A DNA stretch of 64,000 bases from Candolleomyces eurysporus. Its lineage: Eukaryota > Basidiomycota > Agaricomycetes > Agaricales > Psathyrellaceae. The stretch covers positions 48,537-112,536 of the forward strand of contig JANBPK010001050.1 of NCBI GenBank assembly GCA_027579435.1. Direction: 5' to 3'. Of this stretch, positions 45,746 through 57,369 are shown piece after piece; position 1 is the first letter of the stretch, and every line of letters begins with the position of its first letter. A program made the position numbers and the translations under genes. Below the pieces are notes generated by a model, which worked only from the letters and a program-made list of their open reading frames with translations, ran no database searches and was not told where the DNA came from.

Positions 45746-46020
45746 GATACCCTTCGACGTTTCAAAGATAGCAGGGGCTCACGAAGGACAGGGATAATAC
45801 AACCTTATGTTGACTGCCATTTTATCCTGCAACTGGACAAGGCCACGAGGCAGGTACCACGCACGGTCCACCGCAGTGAGGCTGTGAAGATCTACTCGGG
45901 GTATGAGTTCCAAGTGTAGACTCGTAAGCCCCGGATATGGATGATGCAACTGGAAGGAAAATCAAGTCAGGGAGGGCCGAGAGCGAAATTTCAATTCAAT
46001 CAAAATGACTTTCGACTTCC
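45746..46020. other. Spacer upstream of NTase copy 1
   Basis: Promoter side of copy 1, only 275 bp before the relic. Nothing distinct is seen. Confidence 0.4.
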
Positions 46021-46330
46021 TCACTCCACCTCAAACCTAAAGCACCCATCAATCCGGCTCTGACTGAGGAAAAGCCTGACAAAGTAGGTCAAGTTATCCC
46101 TCTTCACAGAGGTCACCCGGAACCCCTCCTCCATGAATCTGCTCTCCCTCCACGCTGAGCCCACGGTATATGCACCATCACAACAATTTTCGGCCAAGGG
46201 CCGGAAGCTCTCGTACACCCCCGCATCGGATAAAGTGAGGGATGAGACGGCGGGGAACTGGTTCTTCGAAACGGTGTCGGAAGCGAAGGTTTTGGGAGGT
46301 ACATATATAGTGGCATTGTCTCCGGCATGG
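46021..46330 (-). pseudogene. Possible relic of the NTase family C-terminus
   Basis: A minus-strand frame ends SAWRESRFMEEGFRVTSVKR, then FVRLFLSQSRIDGCFRFEVE and a stop. The intact copies end RPWRER...EFQAASS-R-KKFCR-FP-TKP-WG-LGFEVE, so the WRE, the spacing and the FEVE stop agree. The sequence before it (FPAVSSLTLSDAGVYESFRP) does not match clearly. It sits on the same strand just upstream of copy 1, which supports a diverged remnant of another copy, but the similarity is modest. Confidence 0.45.
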
Positions 46331-46781
46331 ACTACAGGCGCAGATTCGACTCGGACGAGAGAGGGAGGTTAATTATGATCGGTTGAAGGGGCTGTGCTTC
46401 CGATGGCTGGTTCTGGAGTCTAGACAGGAGCATGTTGCGATTAACTACGATTTGACGCCATGGTCCCTCTCGCTGGACTTTCAGGCGTAAAGGAGAGAAC
46501 ACACTGGAGCTCTCACGAGTGTCGGGACGGTGTTCGTTTGACTCGTTTTTGGGGTCGCCCTGCTCCCAGGGAGGTATTTAAGATGCCTTGGCACATGAAC
46601 CACAAAATGTTATACGCGTACTCTGAGATAGTGGGCACGAATAAGGTTTTTATCACCCAAAAAATAGTACGGTATACATTTACGGGTCTCGCAACAACGG
46701 AGAAAATACCCTTGTAATCGATAACCACCCCACCCAAGAATTCTGCTGGGTCGCGAGATGGATCGCGAGGAATCGCCAGCT
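46331..46781. other. Spacer between array and permease
   Basis: 3' flank of the permease. The open frame that continues past the permease stop is in another frame and is not coding. Confidence 0.5.
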
Positions 46782-48765
46782 CTATACCCTTCCCTGCCAC
46801 CGAATTTCCAGATACCTGAAAGGAAAATACAAAACCCCAGAAACCGCAAATGCCATTTCGAACCCAATATCGCCAGTAACTTTAGCAATTGGGCCCGTAA
46901 ACCATACCTGACTCATAGAGGGAACCATAAGAGCTATAGAGCAGACACCTGCACCCAGAGCTGCAATTCCAGAGGGTAGAAGACCCGGAACGTTCCACGC
47001 CTTCTCCTCGTAATTCCTTGGATCATTTCGGCGGAAGCAAAGATGTTCAATGAGGAGGATAGCTACGTAAGCTGAGGCCCAATAACCGATTAACCCTTGG
47101 AAGTTTGCGAGGGTGTCGTAGAATTGGTGAGCGCCGACGATGGATAATGGGATGATACTGAATATAGGAAAAGGGAAATAGGAGCAGGGCAGTCAGCTAC
47201 GAAGTCGGGATACGAAGTCGAGATGGGATCGTTGAAGCAGACGTACATTGCAATTGCGAGGACTGAAAACACATAGCGAGGTACGACCACCAACCAGGGG
47301 ATAAAAACTTGTAGGTTGATAGAGATCGAGTAGCAGCACGAGGCAATGTTCCCTACCACAGACAGGCTGAGGAGAACCGTCAAGAACTTGCCGAAACCCT
47401 TGGTCGGGTGGAGCATGGCTTCGAGCAAGCCTCCCACATCACCCCCTGCGTACCCTTGCTCCCATTCGGGAACACTTGGAGCAGCAATTGCGATTGCAGC
47501 ACCCAAACACTGCAAAGTGACCTATTTGCATTAGGCATGTCAGAGTGTTGCCCTCGGCTGCATGATAGGCAAGGGGCGTACGAGTGGGACCAGCAGGCCA
47601 ATGTACGAGTACCAGAATATTCTCCATCTGTAAAATTATCAGGTGAGCGATGTGCCCATGAGATCGAGAAAGCTGGACATACGGGGACACGTCTGACCGA
47701 TAATAGGTCGAATAATCGGAGCTCAGTCCAGAGAATGTAATGGAGAATCCAGCGAGCGTTGAAGCAAAGCTCAACACGGATGCCGCAGTTGCGGGTTCCG
47801 CAGGGGGCGGGCTTGATAGATGATGCCCCCCAACCCCGAGAGCAACCACAATCGTGATAATGAGGGGAAGCCATACAAGTCGTTCATACCTAACACAGCC
47901 AGTGAGTAAAAGTGCAGCAATATAACCGTAAAAGGCCCACCAATTCAGCGCATTATACCCACCGAACGACACCAACAGTGAGATGACGGAGATAGCGACA
48001 ATCCCGACGCTAACCAGATAAGGAGAAAAACCGTTCAAGGTCAGCGGGGCTATGGGTAAGATAGCGCGACTTACGACCAACTAAGGTTCGAGGTGACGCT
48101 AGCGAGTGCCTGGCCACCGACAATAGCGCTGAGGATGGAGTATCCTATCATGCTGATGAGGTTGAAGACGCAAGGTACAATAACACCATAGTATCCAAAG
48201 GAGTATCGCGAAACAATCATTTGACGCATTCCTAATTTTGGGCCCCATGTCACGCTGACAGACAATACCTATCGTCAGCGTAGAGATTAGACGTGTTGGA
48301 GAGAAATTTGCTCACAGGTATGCAGGGAATGAACAGCAGAGGAGGTTGAAGAATAAGATAGCAAGGCAGGTATCCCGAAGTCCAAGGCCAAATACGACTG
48401 GGCCAAGTGTTCCCGCGGAGAATCTGTAGCGCGGTAAGACATACGCGAGGATCACGCAAACATACAATACTCACGTCAAGATATTGATATTCCACGAGAA
48501 GAAAATGAAGAACAGTTTGTGGTATTGGGTATCAGTCCGTTGTTCCACTGGTACTGGCTGGACCCCTAGTGGCCGAAAGGGATCCATCGTCAGGGGAATC
48601 TCCGTTGTGATGAAAAGCTTGGCAATGCGTACCTCGATCCTCCACACCATATCTCAGCAATCTTCGCGTCCACCTATCTTTGTAAACACCGCCTTCCAGA
48701 GACTGGACATCGACCACTTCAAGGGTCTTCTCATCTTGCTCAAAGTGCTCTTTCGTCCCAGACAT
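46782..48765 (-). CDS. NCS1 permease, purine-cytosine type
   Basis: Plasma-membrane symporter of the nucleobase-cation-symport-1 family, closest in pattern to fungal purine/cytosine permeases (Fcy2/FcyB type). Nine exons join in frame: complement of 46782-47157, 47247-47509, 47582-47627, 47683-47889, 47941-48009, 48075-48254, 48316-48423, 48475-48565, 48633-48765; 490 residues. Family marks in order: RRLLRYGVEDRG and VEQRTDTQYHKLFF near the N-terminus, FSAGTLGPVVFGLGLRD (helix 1), WGPKLGMRQMIVSRYSFGYY, VGGQALASVTSNLSW, SFASTLAGFSITFSGLSSDY (substrate region), FWYSYIGLLVPL, HQFYDTLANFQGLIGYWASA, and the end GDIGFEMAFAVSG then YFPFRYLEIRWQGRV. About 12 membrane helices are expected. Substrate choice (cytosine, adenine, hypoxanthine) cannot be read from the sequence. 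It looks intact. Confidence 0.93.
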
Positions 48766-51700
48766 GACGGAGGAAGATAGACAAGAGAAGCAAGGCAAAG
48801 GTAAAAGTATAGACTTTCAGTTAAGGCCAAGGTTTTCCCCTGATCCCATTCGTGGCTAGAGTGGAAGCAGAAGAAGAGAGGGGGAAGGGGGGGCGAATCG
48901 ACTCGTATCAAGAATGTGCGATGTGCAATGTGCAATGTGCACGGATCACTGTGAGAAGAGAAAAAGTAGAACGTAACCACCGCTTCGATCGGTGGCTCCT
49001 CTGTCCCAAGAGGCAACGAGGAAGGAATATGGTGATGGTCGTGCCGTGAAATGCCAATCATGTGAATTGACGAAGGAATTTCGAACATACCTTCTGATAC
49101 ATGATTCCCAGACGCCTGTCAGCTTTGCCCAAAGTGGTGCGAGTAAGTCAATCTCGACATTTCGGATAACGTTCGGATCCTGAGGACTGGACTGTAAGAG
49201 TATTGGCCCAAAGGTATATAATTCCGGGCGACGCAAAAGGACTGCTAGTAGGCGAGACCAAGGCTTCCAACAAGGTTTTCTTGACGAATCGAATTGCTGA
49301 GACTCGCATCTGAGGGGATTCTGAGTGAAGCGTCAGATTGACCCGGACCTGAGTCCACCATGGTGGAGAAGCCTTTGAGAGGAGCCTCGGAAGCATTCGG
49401 AAGGATCTATGTCGAATCTGAGGGTCCGGTTGGTGGCTCGCAAGCGCTGGGAGGATGCTCAGCAGTGGTCCGGCAATCTCTGGGGTTATGTCAACCTCGG
49501 AAGGTTAGCACGAGAATTTGAGCAAGACAGCCAAAGAGTCGTCGACAAGGGAGTTAGATTAAAGACTACAATCAAAGGCAGGATTTCTGTTCGGGCGGAT
49601 AGATCTTTGATCTCCCCAGCCGAGGTGCGAGCGAGGTGAATCAGAGATGTCGAATTCGGAGCCAAGTCTGGGTATTCTGCAAAGCGCGCTGCACGACCTG
49701 GTCGGCCTCTTTCCAGCTCTCGTCTTTCCCCAACGAAGCTTGAAGCGTGCATAGAGATCTTCGTAGGTACGCCGTGCAATCGAGGGGCCAAGGACAAGGA
49801 AACTTGATGAGAGGGCATGATAAATCCAACAGTAGAGAGAGATGAAAGGCTTCTGAATTTTTGGGGTGAAAGAACGAATTATAACTCTCTTGAGTCCACT
49901 CCTTTGGCCCGGCCGAAAGCCACTTATTCGCAGCTCTTACCAGAGAACCGATAGAATCAAAGAGGCCGGAGGCTTCATCCGGCCTTCGATGATACTGGAC
50001 AGCTGCTACACACGCGCGATGTGTGATTCAACGGTTGCAAAGGCTGATCGATTCCGTGGTCAACCTTGGAAACCACTGTACTCTCCCTCAGTGTATGGTC
50101 GAGAAGATACACAACGGTTACAGACCAGGGGTGTAGAGATCAATGGTGCTGACGATCGCATTGACGCGGCGTGGTCGCTTCTCTTGCTCTTTCTCGTCCA
50201 ATTCATCGATGGAATCGCGTTGGAAGTCGTGAGTCAGTCTTTAGGCCGGACACTCTTGGGCAGCGATAAGTGCCTCTTTGGCAGAGCAACACTCCGGTAA
50301 TCCCAACCGAATCCCCGGCCTGGGTGTCTGAACGTTCACGCAGCGTAGTTAGTGCCCTAAGCATTCAGCATCGAGCTTAGGTTTTATCTGGAAGAAGTAC
50401 TGGGACGTACAATATACTGGGAGCAATTCAGTGTCGATGCATTGTGATGTATCTCTTCGAGGGAAGCAGAGGGTTTCTCGTCGCGTCCCGCTGACGTCAA
50501 CAACAACGATAGTTGCTGCCTATATTCCCTGAATAAGAGACACTGGTACCAAAGTCTCGCGCGCTTCTTCGCCTGTATCTTCTGATAGTCCTAGGAATTC
50601 AAGAAATTCTGCCATGGTCGTCGGGGTCGCGGTTTGAGACAACGCGCTCAAAGCCTCTTCCCAGACGTTCCCTTTTGGAACAATTTTTGCGTGAGAGAGC
50701 CAATTGATGCGCGATAGGGGCAAATCACGGCCCGTTTCCGAGCCATGCAGTGGCGCTGACTTTGGGGAGTAGCTAGGCCGCTGCCAGTGCCACACCACGG
50801 CTCCCGAGTCTTTACCGTTTCTTCTCCATTTCATCTCAGTATGGCTCCATCCTCAGACCATTTATCTGTTCCACTCCCTGACAGTTCGCATCAGGATTGC
50901 TACTAGCTAGTTCCAAGGGAAGATTTTGTAAATTGCGTGCCAAACAAATGAGGACAGAAAAGAGGTGATAAACAAATCTATCGGAGTTTAACCAGGTGTT
51001 AACCCAGTTTCACTTAGTCAATGGTAGGCTTGAAAACTTTTTCGATTACTGACCGTTCTCCTCCCTTCAGCCCACAGGGCGAACGCAGTGGTCGCAATAT
51101 GCACCATTCGCTACGCTTCCTACCCTGCTCTGCATTTTATTGGCTATGCCACGTCGTAAAACGAAAAATAGCTAACAAGTCCTTTCCTTCATCTCTAGCA
51201 GAGTCCTAACTATCCGTTGGAACGTGAGATGGCATGATGCCGCTAGAGTGTCAGAAAAATTCCATACACCAGGAAGGCCCAGGATTGAGCCATTATGATA
51301 ATAACGTGCTCGAAAAACGACTAAATTAACGCTAGATGGGTGTACCAATAATATCCAACTACCCTTGGCCAGGAGGAAGGTCAATATCCACGTTGGAATG
51401 TCGGTCTTTAGACGATGAGGTCCGTTCTGCCGCGCTCTGTGACCTCAACCTATTGGCTTCGATGAGATTACGCATGGGGCCCGTCGTGAGTTGCAGGGGC
51501 GCATCGGGATAACTAGCCTGCCGTCCCATCTGCCTTCGATATGAGGGCTGTTCCTGCCCAAGCTTTGATTGAGTCACCCGTAGCCAGACCTGTGAATAAT
51601 TCTGAAGGTAATGCATCGATTGTGGTGCTACACAGCTGATGTGAAATGCTGAGAGTGTGAAAAAAATGACTCAAAGAAATACGCCTAGTATAGCTTTTGT

Positions 51701-52459
51701 TATGTTGCCCCATGCTACTTAACTTTCGACGATGGCGTAATATAACACCGATTAGCGCTTGTACATCTCTGATCGCTGTTTGAGCACAAGTCTCAATAGA
51801 GTCACAACCTTTAAGAAAAAGGGGAAGAAATCTGAGCCACAACCACGCGGCACTTAATCCTTGCTGGCGGAACGGGGTGGGGATGGACAATGACAAAAGG
51901 ATTAGCATTGGGCGCCTAAACATTCAGTCTTTAATCGCGTTCGACCTGAAATTTTGCACAAGCTGCGGTCACTACATGCGATTGCTGCTATCTCGTCATC
52001 GATGGTAATTCGCCGGGTCCTGCGTCACAGGGCCATCCTGAGAATACAAAGTGCCACTCGGTCTGTTTTCCCGGCCCTTGGTGTTGGGGCAATACATTCA
52101 TTGACTCACATCCTATACAATGTTGACGATGTGATGCCAAAGGGTGACCTAATCGAACTTTCCGCTAGGATATCCTGGGCCTCGCTTGTTACACAATAGC
52201 GAGTCCATCATCCCGCGTATACATTATGCATGTACATTGACAGGCGTCCTTTGTCAGCCTCCACACTTTGGCGCCAATCTTCAAGCATCTGACCAGTTGA
52301 AGACCCCGTCCTATTCGCTGCAGAGACTGACATCGACTTGGATGACGTTCCACATGGTGAACGATTTCCGAGGCGCGGGTGGCTGTCTCAGCTATAAAAT
52401 CTCAGGAAGCCTCCCTACCTTTGTTTGTGTCGTGACTGATCCCCCGCTTCTCGACTACC
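48766..52459. other. Gene-poor stretch
   Basis: About 3.7 kb. The longest frames (144 codons at 49866-50300 plus; 136 at 51513-51923 minus; 104 at 50520-50834 minus) have no recognisable motif, signal or splice chain. Minus-strand frames at 49148-49396 and 49486-49818 look somewhat protein-like but do not join. The right end carries the promoter of the hydrolase gene. Confidence 0.45.
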
Positions 52460-53689
52460 ATGGTCCTCTCATCACGAGCGGCTTTCGGCTTCATCTCTGT
52501 CCTTTCCTGGATCTCGCTTGCATTAGCTGCGTTGAGCAGTCCTTCTGTTGCTGGCGCCCTTACCAAGAACTGTACTAAAGGATGGCGACACTCAGGTACC
52601 ACAACAGGCAAGAATGTCACTATTGCCGGAGTGTCGACATACCTCGTGGAGCCTACTCATCATAGTGGAACGAAGAAAGTTATCCTCTTCTACTCAGATG
52701 TGTTCGGTAGCTTCTTCATCAACAATCAGCTCCTCCAAGATTACTTTGCCTCACAAGGTGCCCTACGCTCTCAGACTCACCTTCGATCATGCTCACCGCA
52801 TCGACTGAATAGGGTATTACGTTCTGGGACCGGACTACTTTTTCGGGGATTCAATTGGTCTTCATGTGGACAAAGATCTTCAGCCTATCGATCCCAACTT
52901 CAATCTCACAGCATGGGTCGAGAAATCTAGAAGGCAAGCTGCCCAGGCCGTCCCACCCTGGAACCAGGCTGTCAGGGAGCGATACGGTGGGTCGCACGCT
53001 GACGTATTTAGAAGTCCACCTGACCTAGGCACCCGTAGGCAAAAACGCCAAGTACAATGCCGTTGGTGAGCTCGATTCTAGCGATAAGTCAGGATATCGC
53101 GATAGTTACGGTCCACCGATTCCCAGGTTATTGTTTTGGTGCAATGTACGCGATGAATATTGGAGCCACGGATGACGTTGTCGCTAGTGAGTAAATGCTC
53201 TATTAAAACAGGGTTGGTTATTAAGGGCTCGCGCCAGCTGCCTTCGCCCACCCAGCGGAACTAACTGAATCTCACTTCACAAGTCTTACCAGTGAGTCCT
53301 CACATATTCGACAAAAGTACCTTGACCCTAATCTCTTCAATACAGAGCCTCTTTTGATGTCTTGTTCTGGTGGGCTCTACTCCTCTACTTTTTGAAGAAT
53401 CTTGTGTAAATTCATTTCACTGTATGCAGAAATCGACCAGACCTTCCCAACGGCGGACCGAAATCGAGCAGTTGACCTCCTCACGGAGAATAAGAAGATG
53501 TATCACTACCAGGTGTTCTCGGGCGTAGTACACGGGTTTGCAACTAGGTCAAATCCTAATGATTCCAATGCTGGTGAGTGCCAGAGCCATCGGGAGTGAT
53601 GATCTTTCCCTGATGATTCCGCCAAAGTGTGGGCGATGCACCACTCTGCTAGAAGTGTTGTAGGATGGTTCGATCGCTTCAGTGATTAG
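52460..53689 (+). CDS. Secreted dienelactone-hydrolase-family protein
   Basis: An alpha/beta hydrolase of the dienelactone hydrolase (carboxymethylenebutenolidase-like) family. Eight exons: 52460-52757, 52813-52986, 53039-53065, 53127-53186, 53238-53291, 53346-53369, 53430-53573, 53628-53689; 280 residues. A signal peptide is clear (residues ~1-26, LSWISLALAALSS), so the enzyme is probably secreted. The catalytic triad of the family is in place: Cys169 in GYCFGA, Asp215 in EIDQTFP and His247 in VVHGFA. Other marks are KKVILFYSDVFG, YYVLGPDYFFGD and FAHPAELTESHF. The expected reaction is ester or lactone hydrolysis; the substrate is unknown. All seven introns are in phase 1. The frame is intact through to the TAG at 53687-53689. 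Confidence 0.9.
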
Positions 53690-54199
53690 TACGAGTTATC
53701 CCATTACCTCAAGACTATGCTGGTATCAGATAATGAGGCATAATCCTCAAAATCGGTGGTAGTGGCTGTCTCGAAGTTGAATCTCATGCTTCGGTCGTCT
53801 ATTCACATTTTGATCTCATTTCTCAATTTGGCAAGTTGTATCAATGCGAAGAGCACTCTTCATTCGATTTCCCCGAGTAGATAGAGGGATGAGCCCCGAA
53901 AACCTCAGAATCATCGTCGACGAGAACTTGTATATGAAACGCTCAGTCAGGATTTGGACACGCGCATCTCGCCACAGGCGCATGAGCGTCAAAACCTAGA
54001 GAGCCTTCATGTGAAGTATTACCAATTATGTACGCCCTCGAGTCAAACCGAGAAATCGAAATATCTCGGACTCCCGTCGTGCGAGACCGAAGTCAGGCAA
54101 ATTTGAGCCTCCACAGCAGGATTGATAAAGGGTTTCATACTAGTTCGCACCCTCAAACGGTGACCAAGAAATCTGAGTTGTTCCCAACGCAAGCGGCTC
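53690..54199. other. Intergenic region
   Basis: 3' flank of the hydrolase gene up to the inserted element. The last eight bases (54192-54199) are the target duplication. No gene seen. Confidence 0.5.
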
Positions 54200-54955
54200 C
54201 AGAATACCCTTGAGTTGGAATGTCCGGCTGTCCGGCATCTTCCTAGTGTCCGAGCGTTCGGCTCCAAGTCTTTGTCCGGGCGTCCGGGATTATAAAATAT
54301 GTCCAAAGTCAGGTATTAGAAGAAGCAAGACGAGATATCAAAGCAGTTCCCTGAAAATGTAGTCTTGAGAAGATTGGCAGCAGTGTCAGAGGTGGAATTG
54401 GCGGCTGGGGTGCACGGCTTCATGTTTGGCACACCCTCCACAATTCCACAATTTGGGGAATGGCTGTGTTTTAGTTCTACATTTTTCATATGGTGAGCTT
54501 TCAGAATGAGTATCCAATAGTTATTCATACAAACATGGTTCTGTCTTCCAAATCCAAAGGTCCTACAAGCACGTTGTGGCATCCCATGAACCCTGGCCCG
54601 AGCCATTGAAATTTGTTATATGCCACAGTATGAGCGAATGCTACTGAGAGATAATATCACTATGCATGAGTCAAACACTGAAACTAGGAGAAAGCAGATA
54701 GTGCGAGCTTGTAGTGGTGCGAGCTTGGAACTCCCAGCAGTGACCGATCACTTACAGTGTCGCTCGGCACAGCGCCTGATCACTAGCACTGGCTCTGCAA
54801 TAGCATACAGACTGAAACAAGAAACAGACTTGCACATCACAGTGATCGTTATGCTTCTCTGCAGCTACTGAATAATTGCCAGATGCCCAGACACCCGGAC
54901 TGCCGGACGCCCAGCACACCCGGACGCCCGGAGATTCCAATTTAAGGGTGTTCTC
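54200..54955. mobile_element. Non-autonomous hAT-like element (MITE)
   Basis: A 756-bp segment is bounded by imperfect terminal inverted repeats: left end cagaatacccttgagttgga, right end (reverse complement) gagaacacccttaaattgga; 23 of the first 28 positions agree. It is flanked by a perfect 8-bp direct repeat, agcggctc, at 54192-54199 and 54956-54963. An 8-bp target duplication is the mark of the hAT superfamily. Inside, both ends also carry further tccgg/gtccgg words as subterminal repeats, also usual for hAT elements. The longest internal frame (minus, about 96 codons) shows no transposase motif, so the element would need a transposase supplied elsewhere. Confidence 0.75.
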
Positions 54956-55570
54956 AGCGGCTCTGACCAACGTTGTTACCCTCCGTTATGAGTTAAAATA
55001 TGGACGTCGCTTACTGAGGGAAACGAAGCACCCTTAAATTGACAGGTATCCCACCAATGGGTTGAGGGGACGCAGCCCAACAGTGCGAGCAAGTTGTTGA
55101 GCCAAGGGGCTTCAAGCTTGAATCGTCCGTGGACGATATGACTGAATGAAATCAAGGGTGATGCCCGATACCGTGAGAAGCGAGTTTTGGAGACCTCATT
55201 GGTTGCAATGTCTATCAAGCAAGGGGAGAAGCATTGGAAGATTGAGTTGCCAGCGATACTGGCCAATTGTCTCGCTCGTACTACGACAAGCCGCTGGGCA
55301 CACATTGGATCTGATGGATCCTTCGCCTAGTAGGCGCGCGACCTTGGTCCTAGCCTTAATCTTTTAGACGAATGGGCTGAAAGTCACTACAGCTAACAGG
55401 GACGTAAATTCGGATATGGGTACTAGTACACATTTTACAAAATGGACAATCCAAGTAGGAGAACCAATAGAATTACATTTCGAGTGCATGCAGCTACATT
55501 CGACCACACTACGTTGAATCTCGGAAAAAAATGGATTGCACAGATGGTAGAAGCTAAAAGTAAAGATGAT
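54956..55570. other. Intergenic region with a solo element end
   Basis: At 55029-55041 the word cacccttaaattg repeats 13 bases of the hAT-like terminal repeat, in the orientation of a left end. No partner right end was found downstream. Otherwise this is the 3' flank of the minus-strand F-box/LRR gene. Confidence 0.5.
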
Positions 55571-57369
55571 TCAAGAACCGGGAACAAAGGATGACAACCT
55601 CAACCTCATCTCCTTGAAGACAAGACGCAGTTGCTCAATCGAGAGCCAAAAATCCTTCGAAGTTGGATGAAGGCTGATAGAAATCAACCTGGGAAAGAGT
55701 TTGTCGATGTACTGCGCGATGAATTGGTATTGGTGAGGTGAGATGTGACTGGATTCTGGATCCCGAGTGTCGCATAGTTCCAGGTGAAGGAGGTTGTTGC
55801 TCCCATGACCCACGGAACCTGAAGAGGTAATAGAGCTTATGTGTTCAAGGGTTGGTGGATAGAGGTCGGAACGAATGGGGATTCCGATTCTTTGGAGCGT
55901 CGGCGCCTTCTGGGCGATTTGGGTGAGGGATGCCAAGTCGGGTGGTTGGCCTGTCCACTCATGTGGGAGGATCAACGAGTGTAGATGTTGTACAATCTGA
56001 TCTTGAAGGCCATGAGAGCTATCTAGCAATTGGCCGAAGAAGGAGTGGTCAGCCACAAACCCTTCAATGTTGACGATGAGGTTCTCAAGGCTAACACGCC
56101 GAAGGAGCCCCAGGAGCGCAGAACCCGCAATCTTTGTGCCCGACTGTGTACTTTGCAAGGTCACACGTCTCAAAGATCTGCAGTTGCGGAGAGCTTCGCG
56201 GACATTTTCCAGCCCGTACCAGGGACCTGTTTTATTCCGCGTTAGTGTCAGTGACACGAGTGAGCGGACTACAACAGGTGCCAGGACGTGCGAGCCGGTA
56301 CACTCCTCCAGCAAGGATAGATGTTGCAGGCGTGGGAAGGAACCAGTGGACCCAGAAAAATCCGGACCCAAGGACCGCAATGTTCCCGACGCCGAAGCAA
56401 GATCTCGAAGGTATAATGTCAGGTTTTGGAGATGAATGAGCCGGTCCAACAAGAACTGTAGATTCCCCTGTGGGATTACGTTGTAGGATTTACTCTGAGG
56501 TGAATGAAGGATGAGAGTTTGCAGCTCCGTGAACTTGAGTAATATACTAGGATCCCAGAGGACGTTTCCACCGAAGTCTTCTCTATCGTGCTTCAAAGCG
56601 AAGTGTTTCAGCGAGCTCGAAGCTCGGAAAGCCAGACAGGGTAGAAAAACCTTGTGGCACCACTCTGTCTCTACAATCGGACCTCGAACTTCGACCGCAC
56701 TGAGCGATGAGCAAGGAAGGAGTATCAGCAAGGGGAGTGTGGTGCAAGAGAAGGTGGTCGGTGATGAAAGAACGATCGACTCAAGCCTCGGCAGAAGGGG
56801 TGTGCCACCCAACTGCTGGGAAAGGAGGAGGTAAATGTTTGGATCGATGGGAGCATCCTTTCCGACCATGGACATTCGTTGCGATATCTCCAAACTTCGA
56901 ACCCGTTCGGCGTATTTGAAAAACGATAGTTGGAGTTGATCGCCATGAATATTAATATCTGAGACAGTCTGGAGAAGTCATTGATCGATTTGAATCACTA
57001 AACCGTGGCCGATGAGGTTATTGGGAAGCTCACGTAGATTCCACCAACAGAGCGTACGCCGCCGATCAAAAGGATCAATGGAACGAGGGACCCCAAGCAC
57101 TTCCACAGACAGTCCAACGCTGGATCCCGAAAGGCGGTAGACACACAAGCGATTGCAAGCAATCGCTTCCTTCCCTCAGCAATGGCTGCCTGATCTGCGT
57201 CGCGGTCGTCGAACGGGCTGATGCTGCTAAATATCCTAGTCAACAGCGTGTAGTTGTTGAGCACCGCTCTGACAGGTGGCAAACGGAGCGCAGGTGCCGG
57301 AGGTCCAGGGTCGGCCATATGATCCGATGGCGCTGCTGCGAAGTCGCTGTCTCGAGGGAGGGCAGGCAT
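55571..57369 (-). CDS. F-box/LRR-like protein, copy B
   Basis: Two exons, complement of 55571-56968 and 57034-57369, with a phase-0 intron after GGIY, give 577 residues. The start MPALPRDSDFAAAPSDH was chosen because copy C begins in the same way and its first exon is also 336 nt. The F-box-like part is LPPVRAVLNNYTLLTRIFSS with LLAIACVSTAFRDPALDCLW. Leu-rich segments follow (LLILLPCSSLSAVEVRGPIV, LQTLILHSPQS, LVSLTLTRNK, CRSLRRVTLQSTQSG) and the C-terminal block HLELCDTRDPESSHISPHQY, then YIDKLFPRLISISLHP and LSIEQLRLVFKEMRL. It probably acts as an SCF ubiquitin-ligase adaptor. It is intact, and heads a minus-strand group with the pseudogene C and partial copy D. Confidence 0.85.

Noticed and set aside
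46513..46781. Permease extending to a stop near 46513
   Set aside because: The longer frame is not the one that carries the family C-terminus; the correct frame reads YFPFRYLEIRWQGRV and stops at 46782.
50520..50834. Possible 104-residue gene on the minus strand
   Set aside because: It has a tidy composition but no homology that I recognise, no promoter or splice support, and lies in a gene-poor stretch.
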